64,000 bases of DNA from Pararhodobacter zhoushanensis (GTDB lineage Bacteria; Pseudomonadota; Alphaproteobacteria; Rhodobacterales; Rhodobacteraceae), in contig NZ_JAPDFL010000001.1 of the NCBI RefSeq assembly GCF_025949695.1, forward strand, positions 1,987,501 to 2,051,500. Direction: 5' to 3'. The notes under the pieces are model-generated. The model made no database searches, had not been told where the DNA came from, and saw only the letters and a list, made by a program, of their open reading frames with translations. This document shows, in pieces, positions 8,453 through 20,134 of the stretch. Each line of letters starts with the position of its first letter. Positions within the stretch are counted from its first letter, which is position 1. The translations under genes were made by a program, and so were the position numbers.

Positions 8453-9205
8453 ATGATCAATTCAGTCCAGGGACTTGTCCCTCAACGCTCCATTGCGTCC
8501 GTTGCACAGCGGATTTTCGCGGCACGCTCGACCATGGGTCGGGCGTTTCTGGCTCTGACGGCATCGGTTGCGGTGCTGGCCGGTTGCTCGGAACAAGCCG
8601 GCAACCAGGCGGCGGGCGGCGTTTACGGGTTCTTCAACTCCAGCCGCAGCCCGGCCATGGAAACGCTGGAAAACACCGTGGAATTTGCTGTGGTCGCGCC
8701 CAACCGCGCGATGGTGAACGCCCCCGAGGCGCTGGTGGTGTTCGAGCGCAACCTTGGCGGCGCGATCGAGCAGCGGATCATCCTGCCCAACGCAACCGCG
8801 ATGCGTGGCGACAATGCGATTCATATCCGGGCGCAGACCTCGGGCAGCGCCGATCTGAACCGGCTCGATTTCGCCCAGATGTCGGCGCGGTTCGGCGGCA
8901 TGCCGGCACCGTTCGAGACCGTCCAGGCCAGCAGCATGCAGACCGGCACGGATGCGCTGGGGGCCTATCTTTACGCAACCCAGAACGTCGGTTCAGGCGG
9001 GGTCTGCGTTCTGGTGTTGCGCCGTCTTGGTGTCGGCGCGCGCCCCTTGCCGCGCGGCACGCAGGCCTTGGATGTGGTCATGCGCAACTGCGTGAACGGC
9101 TCGCTGGAGCAGGCTCTGGCCCCGATGGGCGGCGGTGCGATGGGTGTTGGCGGTGCGCAGGGCACGATTTACACGCTGTCTCCCCATGCGGCGCCACGTG
9201 GATAA
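8453..9205 (+). CDS. bcsN: Cellulose biosynthesis lipoprotein BcsN
   Basis: 250 residues. A long basic N-region is followed by FLALTASVAVLAGC, a lipoprotein signal with the lipid-bearing Cys at about residue 45. The mature part (VEFAVVAPNRAMVNAPEALV, VFERNLGG, QRIILPNAT) resembles BcsN, a small protein placed at the head of alphaproteobacterial bcs operons; its role in cellulose synthesis is not defined. The start at 8453 has GAGCAGG upstream; a later ATG at 8534 would give a more standard signal peptide but has no ribosome site. The gene lies 57 bases upstream of bcsA. Confidence 0.6.
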   Translation: MINSVQGLVPQRSIASVAQRIFAARSTMGRAFLALTASVAVLAGCSEQAGNQAAGGVYGFFNSSRSPAMETLENTVEFAVVAPNRAMVNAPEALVVFERNLGGAIEQRIILPNATAMRGDNAIHIRAQTSGSADLNRLDFAQMSARFGGMPAPFETVQASSMQTGTDALGAYLYATQNVGSGGVCVLVLRRLGVGARPLPRGTQALDVVMRNCVNGSLEQALAPMGGGAMGVGGAQGTIYTLSPHAAPRG

Positions 9206-9262
9206 GATCATTGATTTTCATAGGCTTTATCGGGATGTACGAGTGATGCGGGGAAGCGTTCA

Positions 9263-11753
9263 ATGAGGATCATCGGGACAAGGGCGCTGTCGCTTGGCGA
9301 CAAGACCAACCTGTTGTTATGGATCGGTGTGATGGTCCTTGTCGCGGGTCTGGTCAGCGTGCCGACCTCCATTCAGGTGCAGGCGACGCTTGGCATTGCC
9401 TCGGTGATCGTGGTGGCCGTTCTCAAGCCGGTGGCCATGCAGAGCATGGTCGCGCGCTTTGCCATGATGGCCGTCGCCTCGACGCTGGTGATGCGCTACT
9501 GGGCCTGGCGGGTCACCGAAACGCTGCCGCCGCCCAGTGATATTGTCTCGTTTATTCCGGCACTTGTCCTGTTCATCGTCGAAAGCTACGCCATCGGCGT
9601 GTTCTTCCTGTCGGCCTTCATGACCGCGGACCCCGCCACGCGCGAACTGCCGCCGCGGGTGGCTGCCAAGGATCTGCCGACCGTCGATATTCTGGTGCCG
9701 TCCTATAACGAGCCGGTCGAGATGCTCGCCGTCACGCTGTCGGCGGCCAAGAACATGCACTACCCGGTCGACAAGCGCACGGTGGTTCTGTGCGACGATG
9801 GCGGCACCGATCAGCGGTGCAACTCGGATGACCCCGAACTGGCGGCCAAATCGCGCAAACGTCGGCGCGACCTGATCCAGCTGTGCAGCGAGCTGGGCGT
9901 CATGTATTCGACCCGCGCGCGCAATGAGCACGCCAAAGCCGGTAACATGTCGGCGGCGCTGGAAAAACTGGACGGCGAGATCGTGGTCGTCTTCGATGCC
10001 GACCACGTCCCCAGCCGCGATTTTCTGGCCCGCACGATTGGCTACTTCGTCGAAGACCCCAAGCTTTTTCTGGTGCAGACGCCGCACTTCTTCCTGAACC
10101 CCGATCCCATCGACCGCAACGTCGGTCTGCGCAAGGATTGCCCGCCCGAGAACGAGATGTTCTATCACCTGTCGCACCGCGCGTCTGGACCGGTGGGGCG
10201 GGGCGTTCTTTTGTGGCTCGGCCGCCTTGCTGCGCCGCAAGGCGCTGGACGAGGCGGGCGGTTTCGCCGGGGATACCATCACCGAGGACGCCGAAACCGC
10301 GCTGGGGATCCACGCGCGGGGCTGGAAGTCGCTGTATGTCGATCACGCGATGATCGCCGGTCTGCAGCCTGAGACCTTCGTGTCCTTCATCGAACAGCGG
10401 GGCCGCTGGGCGACGGGGATGATGCAGTTGCTGATCCTGAAGAACCCGTTGAAATACGGCGGTCTCAGCATCACGCAAAAGCTGTGCTACCTGAACTCGA
10501 TGACGTTCTGGCTGTTCCCGCTGGTGCGGATGACCTTCATCCTTGCGCCGCTGATGTATCTGTTCTTCGGCTTGCAGATCTTCGTGGCGACCATCGAGGA
10601 AGTCGCTGTGTACATGACCAGCTACATGGTCGTTAACCTTATGATCCAGAACGCCTTGTACGGCAAAGTGCGTTGGCCGCTGATCTCCGAGATTTATGAG
10701 ACTGCGCAGGCCCCGTATCTGTCGGCGGCGATCTTCAAGACCTTCTGGAACCCGCGCGGCGCCAAGTTCAACGTGACCGCCAAGGACGAGGTTCTGATCG
10801 AGGATTTCGTCTCGCCGATCTACAAGCCGATGGTGTTCATCTTCACGCTGACCCTGCTGGGCGTCGTGGCGGCGGCGGTCCGTTGGGTCATGTATCCGGG
10901 CGATCACAACATCATCATGGTTGTGGGCGGCTGGGCTGTTTACAACTTCCTGCTGGTCGGTGCCGCGCTGCGGGCTGTTGCCGAGCGTCAGCAGCGCCGG
11001 TCGGTGCCGCGGGTGCCGGTCAACGTGCCCGCAACGGTGGCCATCGGGGTCGACAACCCGTCGTTCCAGTCGGCCACGGTGGTTGATGCCTCGACCTCGG
11101 GTTGCCGGATCGTGCTGCGTACGCGGACCAATGCCGACGGCTCGTCCGCGCCGCTGCCGGTCAAGGGCGAGGCGTTCTACTTCACGCCCGAATTCCCCAA
11201 GTCGCCGCATCTGGAAAACGCCGTACGCGCGCAGGTTCAGTCGGTCACGCGCGAAGGTGAAACCGTCGCGCTGGGGGTCCGCTTTGACCCCGATCAGCCG
11301 ATGGTCGTGCGCGAAACCGTGGCGCATATGATCTTTGGTGACTCGGCGTCGTGGGAGGCCGTGCGCGCCAGCCGTCACAAGCAGATGGGACTGGTGCGCG
11401 GCATGGCCTATGTGCTGTCGCTGTCGTTCCAGGGCATTTACCACACGCTGCGCGCCCTTGCGAACGAACCGGCCCGCCAAAAGCGCGCCCGGATCCGCGA
11501 ACGCACCGAAGAGATCAACGAGTCAACGCCGGCGCATCTGCTCGCCTTTGGCGAGGCGTTCGATCCTGCGGCACCGTCGCGTCCGGTCTCTCTGTTGCAG
11601 GCCGCGATCTCGCAGAATGCGGCGCGCGGCGCGGATGGACGCTCGCCCGATCTGCAAGGGGGACGATCTGATGCTGGTGCGTCGCGTCGCCCTGCTGGCC
11701 GTGCTTGCGCTGGCCTTGCCGGTCGGGGTCGCCCCGGCTTTTGCCCAGTCTGA
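9263..11753 (+). CDS. bcsA: Cellulose synthase catalytic subunit (UDP-forming), with an apparent frameshift
   Basis: Inner-membrane GT2 enzyme that polymerises UDP-glucose into cellulose and extrudes it. N-terminal membrane helices (about 15-105) precede the GT domain with DDGG, DADH (UDP/metal site), TED (general base) and QRGRW (acceptor site). Four further helices and a C-terminal PilZ domain (RRSVPR and DASTSG, the c-di-GMP contacts) follow. The frame breaks at 10181-10184; removing one base gives HRGLDRWGGAFFCGS, as in the family. A second shift in the G5 run at 11658-11662 is likely, since one more G would end the gene at the TGA of 11669-11671, overlapping the bcsB start; as written the frame runs on to 11753 through bcsB signal-peptide DNA. 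Corrected length about 802 residues. Confidence 0.92.
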
Positions 11754-13912
11754 CGGCATCATCCCGCTGCCCAGCACCGATGATGCGCTGAGCGGCGGTA
11801 TGTCCGAAGGCGATCTTGACCGCCTGAATGAGGAACGCTTCGACGCCGAAGCGCACCGCGGCAACTTTGTCGAGCCGGTGGCCTATGATCCGTCTGTGGT
11901 CAGCCCGTTGCGCCCGATCGAGGCCCGCGGTCGCCCGGCGGGCAGCGCCATCCGTTTCGACGGTGAGCGGCGCACGCTGCAATTCGCGCTGTTCGTGCCG
12001 CGCCCGGATCAGGTGCGCGCGATGCGCATCTCGACGCTGTCGTCGATCAACGTGCTGCCCGAGCGCTCGCAGTACCGCGTGTACGTCAACGACACGCTGG
12101 TGGGCGAGGGGCGGCTGGAGAATTTCACCGAATTCGGCGCTGTTGACTTCCCGATGGGGGCGGCCGTGGTGCTGGCCGGACAAAACAACGTGCGCATCGA
12201 ACTGATGCAGTACCACCGCATCTATTGCGGCCCCGAGGCCAGTTTTGCGCTGTGGTCGGACATTGATCTGGCCAATTCGGGTGCGGTGCTGTCGTCGTCC
12301 GAGGGGATTTCGGGGCAAGAGGGCTTCCTGATGGGGCTCGCCGCCGCGTCGGCGACCGGTTCGGGCATCGAGATCCGCGGGGCCGACGGGCTGGGTGCCT
12401 ATCAGGACGAGTGGGTTTCGACCATCACGCAGCGCATCAGCGCGGCGTTGGGGGGCGACCCGATTCCGTTCCGCTTCACGCCCTATTGGAGCGTGCAGAG
12501 CACGGGCCGGTCGGCGTCGCGCATCACCTTCCTGCCGTCAGCCGTCAACCGGCTGAGCTTTCGCGCGGCAGGTGATGGCGCGCAGGTGATGGTGGTGGAA
12601 TACGTCCCCGATCTCGCGCCCCGGTGCCTTGCCCGAGTTCGAGAACATCCTGCCCCGCGTCGCCGAACGCGCCGCGCCGGCCCTGATCGACACCCAACGC
12701 CCGGTGGCATTTTCGGAGTTCGGCTTCCGCACGACCGAAGTGTACGACCGCTATGCGCGCATCGATGCGCGCTTTCGCTTGCCCGACGATTACGTGGTGC
12801 TGACCAACGCCAAGGCCGAGATCGCGCTGGACTACATCTATGTCGACGGCCTGCCCGAAGGCGCGGCGCTGCTGGTCAATGTCAACGGCACCAACATTCG
12901 CCTGTTGCCGCTGCGCGGCGAGGGCGGTCAGTTGATCGAGCAGTTCCCGCTGCGGTTCGAGGCGCGCTATCTGCGCTCGGGCATCAACACCGTGAGCTTC
13001 GAGGCGATGATCCCCGGCTCGCCGCCCGACATGCCATGCCCGTTCACCGAAACGCCGTTTCTGGCGATTGGCCAAAGCTCGACCCTGACGATGCCCTACA
13101 GCCCGTCGATGTATCTGCCCGACATGCAGATCGGTTTTGCCGGTCTGACCCCGGCCAGCGTCCATGTGAACGAGATGTCCTCGCGGTCGTTCGACGCCAA
13201 TGACGTGGTGACCCTGCGTGCCGCCCTCAGCGGCGGCGAGCGCAGCGATGCGGCGGCGCTGAACACCAGGCTGACGCTGTTGTCGCTGGATGATCTGGGC
13301 TCGGTGCCGATGGGGGGCTATCAGTTGAGCCGCCGGTCGCTTGAGGCGGCAATGACAGACTACCCGTCGACGCTGACCGGCGCGCCCGCCGAGCAGCCCG
13401 CGCATGCGCTGCTGCGCGTGCAGGACCGGTCCGACAGCACCGCTGCGCTGGCGCGGGGCTGGGACTGGATCCAGAACGGGTTCAGCACCGCGCTGCAATG
13501 GTTGCAGCCGCGGTCGGGCATGTTGCTGGAGCAATGGCTCGAGCAGCAGCACGCGCAGGCGGTGTTGATCCAGCTGGACGCGACGCATCCCAACAACCTG
13601 TGGATGGTGCGCGCACCGGATTCGGACATCAGCGCGATTGCCTCGGCCATCGTTGCCGCCCGGACCAATGCCGAAGGCCCGCGCGGTCAGGTTTCGGTTC
13701 TGGATCAGGACGGCCATTGGCAAAGCTGGGTCGCGCCTGACCGCCAGCCGGTGCTGCTGGAGGCCGTCACGCTGGGCAACGTCCGCCATGTGGTCGGCAA
13801 TTTCGTGTCGGCCATGCCGATCCGGTACGTGGCCGGCCTCTTTTTCCTCGCCCTTATTTCGGCACTTTTCGCCCTCAGATTGGTGATTGCCACGCGGGAG
13901 CATGAGAAATGA
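11671..13912 (+). CDS. bcsB: Cellulose synthase regulatory/periplasmic subunit BcsB, with an apparent frameshift
   Basis: BcsB guides the glucan through the periplasm and anchors BcsA. A cleavable signal peptide (MLVRRVALLAVLALALPVGV ending in FAQ) starts the protein; AAGGGGG lies upstream of ATG 11671. Beta-rich carbohydrate-binding and flavodoxin-like modules follow, with one C-terminal membrane helix (YVAGLFFLALISALFALRLV) that contacts BcsA. The frame breaks in a C4 run at 12619-12622; deleting one C joins DLAPGALPEFENIL and restores 746 residues. The last codon overlaps bcsZ (ATGA). Confidence 0.9.
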
Positions 13913-14997
13913 ATCGTCGCAATTTCCTGACGTTGCTGGGTGCTGCACCGGCTTTTGCCGCGGCTGGCGGTGCCTCGGCGCAGGGCTATCTGGCCACCGC
14001 TGATCTGTCGGTCAGCGCCGCCCCGGTGTGGGACGCGTGGAAAGCGGCGTATCTGCGCGCCGATGGCAGGGTCGTGGACGGGCTGCAGCACAATGCCAGC
14101 CACTCCGAAGGGCAGGGGTACGGGGCGCTGCTGGCGACTGAGTTCAACGATCTGGACGCCTTCGCGCGCATCGTCGAGTGGAGCGAGATGAACCTTGCCG
14201 TGCGCGGCGACGGGTTGCTGGCCTGGCGCTATCTGCCCGAAGAAAGCAACCGGGTGCCGGATCTGAACAACGCCTCGGACGGCGATCTGTTCTACGCCTG
14301 GGCCATGGTGCGCGCCGCGACGCGGTTTGACGACCGCAGCTATCTGGGCCGCGCACAGATCACCGCTGCGGCGCTGGTCGATCGCTGCGTTGTCGACAGC
14401 ATGGCCAATCCCGCCGAGAAGATCTTCCTGCCCGCCGCGCAGGGCTTTGTTCATGCCGACCGGCAAGTGTTTAACCCGTGCTACATCATGCCGCTGGCCC
14501 TGCGCGAGCTGGCGGCGGCGACCGGCGTTGTCGAGCTGGCGCAGGTGGCGCAACACGCCGAAGCGATCCTGCAGCGGGTGGCCGTGTCCGGCCCGGTGCC
14601 CGACTGGTTGCAGGTAACCGCCAGCGGGATCGGACCGGCTGACGGGTTCTCATCCGCCGCCGGGTACGAGGCGATGCGCATTCCGCTGTATCTGATCTGG
14701 TCGGGGCTCAAGTCGCATCCGGCCGTGTCGCAGATGATGCGCGTCTACGAACAGACCGTCCTGCCCGGCGCCCCGGTGCCGACCCGGATCGAGCCCAGCA
14801 CCGGCGCGGTGCTCGAGGCGTCCAACGATCCCGGCTACCGCGCCCTGGCCGCGCTGATCAATTGCACGGGCAATCCCGGCTCTGTCGGTTCCGATATGCC
14901 CGCGTTTGATCCCACCCAACCCTATTACCCGGCGACCTTGCAAATGTTCGCGATGATCGCTGCCAATCAGGTGAGTCCCGAATGCGTCCCGATTTGA
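13909..14997 (+). CDS. bcsZ: GH8 endo-1,4-beta-glucanase of the cellulose operon
   Basis: Periplasmic endoglucanase that trims nascent cellulose. 362 residues. The N-terminus MNRRNFLTLLGAAPAFAAAG is a twin-arginine-like signal peptide. GH8 landmarks are HNASHSEGQGYG (catalytic acid Glu) and NNASDGDLFYAWA (Asp region). It overlaps bcsB by four bases and itself overlaps the following TPR gene by 16 bases, so the three are one translation-coupled set. Confidence 0.92.
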   Translation: MNRRNFLTLLGAAPAFAAAGGASAQGYLATADLSVSAAPVWDAWKAAYLRADGRVVDGLQHNASHSEGQGYGALLATEFNDLDAFARIVEWSEMNLAVRGDGLLAWRYLPEESNRVPDLNNASDGDLFYAWAMVRAATRFDDRSYLGRAQITAAALVDRCVVDSMANPAEKIFLPAAQGFVHADRQVFNPCYIMPLALRELAAATGVVELAQVAQHAEAILQRVAVSGPVPDWLQVTASGIGPADGFSSAAGYEAMRIPLYLIWSGLKSHPAVSQMMRVYEQTVLPGAPVPTRIEPSTGAVLEASNDPGYRALAALINCTGNPGSVGSDMPAFDPTQPYYPATLQMFAMIAANQVSPECVPI

Positions 14998-16460
14998 TCC
15001 CCTCCGCCCTTCGCGCGTCTGCTGCCAGCTTCGGGCTGGCGCTGGCGCTGACTTTGGCGATGCCCGCTCCGGCGCTGGCGCAGGCCCCCGGTGCCGAGGA
15101 TCTGCGCGCGCTGATCTATTATCTCGACCATGACGACCAGCGCGCCGTACAGGCCGAAATGCGCCGCCTGCGCTCGGCCTTTCCGCGCTGGACGCCGCCG
15201 ACGGATGTGAACGACCTGCGCGCGCAGGCCTCGACCACCGGCGCCTCGGTCGATGTGCAGCCGATCTGGGCGCGTATCCAGCGCAATGATTATGTCGGCG
15301 CGCGGGCGCTGATCGACGAGGCGCGCGCACGTGTGCCGGGCTGGTCGCCCGATGCCGAGATGCTGCGCGTGCTGGAAACCAGCGAATCGCAGATCGCCTT
15401 TGATGAGGCCTACGCCCGCCGGGACGCCGCAGCGGCCATCGCCGCCGTGCGCCGTACCCCGGCGCTGATGCGCTGTGACCGGATCAACAATGCGTGGCGT
15501 CTGGCCGAGCTTTATCAGGCGGCGGGCCAGAACGGCAACGCCGTGACCACCTATCGCGGTGTGGTGTCGTCGTGCACGCGGATCAGCGAAGTGACCCCGA
15601 CGCTGGAAAAGGCCAATGACGTCACCACGCTGGAAGAACTGGCCGCGCTGTTTGACGTCGCCCGTCAGGCCGCACCGGCCAACACCAACAGCCTGAACGA
15701 GCTGGAAACGCGGTTGCGCGCCGGTCGCGGCGGGGCTGCACGCACGCCCGCGCGCACGGTGGCTCCGACCGCTCCGGCCGCTGCGGTGGCCGCTGCTCCA
15801 AGCGCCGCCGCGCCCGTGGTCACGGGCGGTGCCGCCCCCGCCGCGCCGCAGGTCGCCACCGCGCCGGGCCGTCTGCCGCTGCGCGGCGACAACCGCGCCA
15901 GTCAGGTGCGCGGGCTGAAAGAACAGGGCAACTGGGCCGGGTGCCTTGCCGCGTCGGCCAACCCGCGCTCGATCGAGGTGCTCTACGAGCGCTCGTGGTG
16001 CGCCTATAACCTCGACCGCGCCGGCGAGGCGCTGGCCGGGTTCACCGCCGCCTCGCAATCGGGCAGCGCCTTGGGCGGCGATGTGCCGCGCGATCTCGCG
16101 CTTTGGCATGATCCTTTCCTATCTGTCGATGAACATGACGGAAGAGGGGGCACGGCTGGCCGCCTCGACCCCGTTGACGCAAGAGCAGCGCGTGACGGTG
16201 GAATCGACGATTCTGGATCAGCGCGGCGTGCGGGCCTATCATTCGGGCGATTTCGCGCAGTCGATTGCCTATCTCACCGCGCTGGAACAGCTGAGCGGCT
16301 CCCTGCGCCGCGATCTGGCGATGCTGCGCGGCTATGCCTATCTCAACAATGACCAGCCGCGCGAGGCCGTGGCCGAGTTCACCCGGTTGAACGATCAGCT
16401 GTCCACCGAAGAAACCCGGGGCGCGCTGCAATCGGCCCGGGGCATCATGAGCGGGGTTAA
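14982..16460 (+). CDS. TPR-type periplasmic protein of the cellulose operon (BcsC-like), with apparent frameshifts
   Basis: Signal peptide ends at PAPALAQA. The body has degenerate tetratricopeptide helices and an Ala/Pro linker (about residues 245-295). It lacks a visible outer-membrane beta-barrel, so it corresponds to the TPR part of BcsC or an exporter accessory. The frame breaks at 16102-16104 (removing one T gives RDLALGMILSYLSMN). As written it then runs into the next gene; one extra G in the G4 run at 16453-16456 would end it at TAA 16458-16460, giving 492 residues. Both corrections are inference; the two together keep the reading length exact. Confidence 0.65.
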
Positions 16461-16470
16461 AGACCCGTTG

Positions 16471-17346
16471 ATGCATCTGGTCCTTCATATCGGCGCGCAT
16501 GGCACCGACGGGGGCCAGATCGCCGACTGGATCGCGGGCAATCGCGGGGCGCTGAACGCCCAAGGCATCTGCGCCCCGCCGCCGCGCCTTTTTCTCACCC
16601 GGATCTCTGAGGCACTGGATGCCGGGCGCGACACCGACCCGCAGCAGCGCGAAGAGACCCTGTTGCGCGGGCTTGGGGCCTCGGGCGAGCAGCGGCGCAT
16701 GGTGGTCAGCGCGCCGGGTCTGCTGGGGTCCACCGCCGATGTGCTGCAGGCCGACGGTTTCTATGTGCATGACGTGTCGCGCAGGCTGTATGCGCTTCAC
16801 ACACTGTTTCCGCGCACCCGCCTGACCGTGCTGATGGCCGTGCGCACGGCCAGCGGCGTGATCCCGATGCTGTTGCCCGACGAGCCGGGCGCGGCCGAGG
16901 CGCTGCTGCCGCTGATCCCCGATGATACATTGCCGTGGTCCCGGCTTGGTGCCGCGATCCGCCGCCATTTGCCGCGCGCCGCGCTGGTGGCATGGCGGCA
17001 CGAGGATCTGGGCACGGTCTGGCCGCGTGTGCTGGGGCAGGTTGTCGGTCCCGACGCGGTGTTGCCGCCCAATGGTCTGCTGGATTTCGCCCTGAATGGT
17101 CTCAGCGCCGAGGCCCGCCTGCGGGCGCAGCGCTACCTGACCGGCAAGCCGCTGGTCAGCACCGCCCAGCTGCGCCACGTCGCCCATGCCTTTGCCGAGC
17201 GCTTCGGGCGCGCCCCGCTGGCCGATCCTGCTGCCGCGCTGCCGGGCTGGGTCCGCAACCGGCTGGCCGAGCTGGATGCCGGTTACACCACCGAATGGGC
17301 CGATCTGGCCGGGCTGGACGGCGTGCAGGTTCTGATGCCGCGCTAA
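16471..17346 (+). CDS. Sulfotransferase-like protein (degenerate nucleotide loop)
   Basis: 291 residues starting MHLVLHIGAHGTDGGQIADW. The strand-loop-helix resembles the PAPS-binding start of sulfotransferases (HIGxHKTGTT...), but the Lys/Thr of the loop are replaced (GAHGTDGG), so activity is doubtful. The remainder is Leu/Arg-rich helix without motifs I recognise. It is the last gene of the cellulose operon and could modify or help to handle the polymer; this is inference from position. Ribosome site is weak. A start inside the fused upstream reading frame cannot be excluded. Confidence 0.5.
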   Translation: MHLVLHIGAHGTDGGQIADWIAGNRGALNAQGICAPPPRLFLTRISEALDAGRDTDPQQREETLLRGLGASGEQRRMVVSAPGLLGSTADVLQADGFYVHDVSRRLYALHTLFPRTRLTVLMAVRTASGVIPMLLPDEPGAAEALLPLIPDDTLPWSRLGAAIRRHLPRAALVAWRHEDLGTVWPRVLGQVVGPDAVLPPNGLLDFALNGLSAEARLRAQRYLTGKPLVSTAQLRHVAHAFAERFGRAPLADPAAALPGWVRNRLAELDAGYTTEWADLAGLDGVQVLMPR

Positions 17347-17407
17347 GGGGGCGCGACGGTTCGGCACCCGCAATCCCCGCTGAAACGCCCGAATGCGCGA
17401 TTCCCCC

Positions 17408-17435
17408 TTGGACCATGCGGCGGAATTCCTCTAAA
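17408..17435 (+). promoter_or_regulatory. Candidate sigma-70 promoter of alaS
   Basis: TTGGAC, 16 bases, TCTAAA, located about 47 bases before the start codon in a 135-base gap. Visual match only. Confidence 0.35.
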
Positions 17436-17481
17436 TGTCGCGCGACACGCGTTTCACCTCAGGCAAGGGCCCCTTTCGCCG

Positions 17482-20133
17482 ATGGCAAGCCTCAACGATA
17501 TCCGCTCGACCTTCCTCGATTATTTCCGCCGCCAGGGTCATGCCGTGGTCGACAGCTCTCCGCTGGTGCCGCGCAATGATCCGACGTTGATGTTCACCAA
17601 CTCGGGCATGGTCCAGTTCAAGAACGTCTTTACCGGGCTGGAGCACCGCGATTATTCGCGCGCCACGACCTCGCAGAAATGCGTGCGCGCGGGCGGCAAG
17701 CACAATGACCTCGACAACGTGGGCTACACGGCGCGCCACCACACGTTCTTTGAGATGCTGGGCAACTTCAGCTTTGGCGACTACTTCAAGTCCGATGCGA
17801 TTCCCTTTGCATGGGAACTGCTGACCAAGGATTTCGGCATCGACAAGAGCCGGTTGCTGGTCACGGTCTACCATACCGACGACGAAGCGGCGAACATGTG
17901 GAAAAAGGTTGCCGGTCTGTCCGACGACCGCATCATCCGCATTCCCACCGATGACAACTTCTGGCGCATGGGGCCGACCGGTCCCTGCGGTCCGTGCACC
18001 GAGATCTTCTATGACCACGGCGACCACATCTGGGGCGGCCCTCCGGGCTCCAAGGATGAGGATGGCGACCGGTTCATCGAGATCTGGAACCTTGTGTTCA
18101 TGCAGAACGAGCAGCTGGAAAGCGGCGATCTGATCGACCTGCCGCGTCAGTCGATCGACACCGGCATGGGGCTGGAGCGGATCGGCGCGCTGCTGCAAGG
18201 CAAGCACGACAACTACGACACCGACCTGATGCGCGGTCTGATCGAGGCCTCGGCCAATGTCACCGACGGCGCGCCGGACGGGCCGGGCAAGACCCACCAC
18301 CGGGTGATTGCCGACCATTTGCGTTCGACCTCGTTCCTGATTGCCGATGGCGTGATGCCCTCGAATGAGGGGCGCGGCTACGTGCTGCGCCGGATCATGC
18401 GCCGCGCCATGCGCCACGCGCATATGCTGGGCGCGCAGGACCCGGTGATGCACAAGCTGGTGCCGGCGCTGGTGCGCGCGATGGGCGGGCATTATACCGA
18501 ACTGAAACAGGCCGAGGCGCTGATCACCGAGACGCTGCGGCTGGAAGAGACCCGCTTCCTGACCACGCTGGACCGCGGGCTGAAGCTGCTGGATGCCGAG
18601 CTGGACAAGATTGCCGACGACAGCAACCTGCCGGGCGAAGCGGCGTTCAAGCTCTATGACACCTATGGCTTCCCGCTCGATCTGACGCAGGACGCGCTGC
18701 GCGAGCGCGGGCGTGCGGTGGATGTCGCGGGCTTCGAGGCCGCGATGGGCGAGCAAAAAGCCAAGGCGCGCGCCAGCTGGTCGGGTTCGGGTGAGGCCGC
18801 CAATCTGGCGATCTGGTTCGAGCTGGCCGATGCCCATGGCGGCACCGAGTTCCTGGGCTATGACACTGAGACCGCCGAAGGGCAGGTGCTGGCGCTGGTT
18901 GCGGGCGATGCGGCGGTCAAGACGGCGACGGGCGAGGTTTCGGTCGTGGTCAACCAGACGCCGTTCTATGGCGAATCCGGCGGTCAGGTCGGCGATACCG
19001 GCTGGCTGCGCTGGGACGGCGGCGAGGCCGTGGTGCGCGACACCCGCAAGATGAACGGCGTCTTCGTGCATGTGGCCGAGGTCACGCAAGGCACGCTGCG
19101 CGTCGGCCAGCCGGTCAAGCTGGAGGTGGATCATACCCGCCGCAGCGCGATCCGCGCCAACCACTCGGCGACGCACCTGCTGCACGAGGCCCTGCGCCGC
19201 GCTCTGGGCGACCATGTCGCGCAGCGCGGCTCGCTGAATGCGCCCGACCGGCTGCGGTTCGACTTCAGCCATGGCGCGGCGCTGAGTGCTGCGGATGTGG
19301 CGGGGGTTGAGGCCGAGGTGAACGCCTTCATCCGCCAGAACGCGCCGGTGGACACGCGGATCATGACGCCCGACGACGCGCGCGCTCTGGGGGCGCAGGC
19401 GCTGTTTGGCGAGAAATACGGCGACGAAGTGCGCGTGGTGTCGATGGGCCGTCTGCTGGATTCGGGCAAAGGGTCTGACGGCAACACCTATTCGCTGGAA
19501 CTCTGCGGCGGCACGCATGTGGCGCGCACCGGCGATATCGGCGCGTTTGTGCTCTTGGGCGACAGCGCATCGTCTTCGGGCGTGCGCCGGATCGAGGCGC
19601 TGACCGGCGAGGCGGCGCTCAGCCATCTGCGCGCGCAGGACGCCCGGCTGGCCGAGGTGGCGGCAGTGCTGAAAACCTCGATGGCCGATGTGGTCGAGCG
19701 GGTGAAAGCGCTGGCGGATGAGCGCCGGGCCCTGTCCAACGAGGTCGCGCAATTGAAACGCGATCTGGCGATGGGTGGCACGGGCGGCGGCGGGGTCGAG
19801 GCCGTGGAGGTCAACGGCGTCAAGTTCATCGGTCAGGTGCTGAGCGGGGTTTCGGGCAAGGATCTGCCCGCGATGGTCGACGCGATGAAGGAAAAGCTGG
19901 GCTCGGGCGTGGTGCTGCTGATCGCGGATACCGGCGGCAAACCGGCGGTTTGCGCCGGCGTAACCGACGATCTGACGGCGCAGTTGTCGGCGGTCGATGT
20001 GCTCAAGGCCGCGGTCGCGGCACTGGGCGGCAAGGGCGGCGGCGGCCGCCCGGCGCTGGCGCAAGGCGGCGGTGCGGATATGGCCGGGGCGGACGCAGCC
20101 CTCAAAGCGGCGCAAGCCGTCATCGGAGGATAA
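17482..20133 (+). CDS. alaS: Alanyl-tRNA synthetase
   Basis: Cytoplasmic class II enzyme that charges tRNA-Ala and edits Ser/Gly errors. 883 residues, the normal full length. Motif 1/2 region at residues 50-95 ([35 protein letters not shown]). Editing-domain zinc ligands appear as HSATHLLH (about 560) and CGGTH (about 675). The C-Ala/DHHA1 domain ends with the Gly-rich [20 protein letters not shown]1330 gene follows one base after its stop. Confidence 0.97.
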   Translation: MASLNDIRSTFLDYFRRQGHAVVDSSPLVPRNDPTLMFTNSGMVQFKNVFTGLEHRDYSRATTSQKCVRAGGKHNDLDNVGYTARHHTFFEMLGNFSFGDYFKSDAIPFAWELLTKDFGIDKSRLLVTVYHTDDEAANMWKKVAGLSDDRIIRIPTDDNFWRMGPTGPCGPCTEIFYDHGDHIWGGPPGSKDEDGDRFIEIWNLVFMQNEQLESGDLIDLPRQSIDTGMGLERIGALLQGKHDNYDTDLMRGLIEASANVTDGAPDGPGKTHHRVIADHLRSTSFLIADGVMPSNEGRGYVLRRIMRRAMRHAHMLGAQDPVMHKLVPALVRAMGGHYTELKQAEALITETLRLEETRFLTTLDRGLKLLDAELDKIADDSNLPGEAAFKLYDTYGFPLDLTQDALRERGRAVDVAGFEAAMGEQKAKARASWSGSGEAANLAIWFELADAHGGTEFLGYDTETAEGQVLALVAGDAAVKTATGEVSVVVNQTPFYGESGGQVGDTGWLRWDGGEAVVRDTRKMNGVFVHVAEVTQGTLRVGQPVKLEVDHTRRSAIRANHSATHLLHEALRRALGDHVAQRGSLNAPDRLRFDFSHGAALSAADVAGVEAEVNAFIRQNAPVDTRIMTPDDARALGAQALFGEKYGDEVRVVSMGRLLDSGKGSDGNTYSLELCGGTHVARTGDIGAFVLLGDSASSSGVRRIEALTGEAALSHLRAQDARLAEVAAVLKTSMADVVERVKALADERRALSNEVAQLKRDLAMGGTGGGGVEAVEVNGVKFIGQVLSGVSGKDLPAMVDAMKEKLGSGVVLLIADTGGKPAVCAGVTDDLTAQLSAVDVLKAAVAALGGKGGGGRPALAQGGGADMAGADAALKAAQAVIGG

Positions 20134-20134
20134 C

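Noticed and set aside
10227..10372. Two separate overlapping genes for the bcsA halves
   Set aside because: The halves are complementary parts of one GT2 enzyme and join perfectly after one base change; two independent genes would each lack essential motifs.
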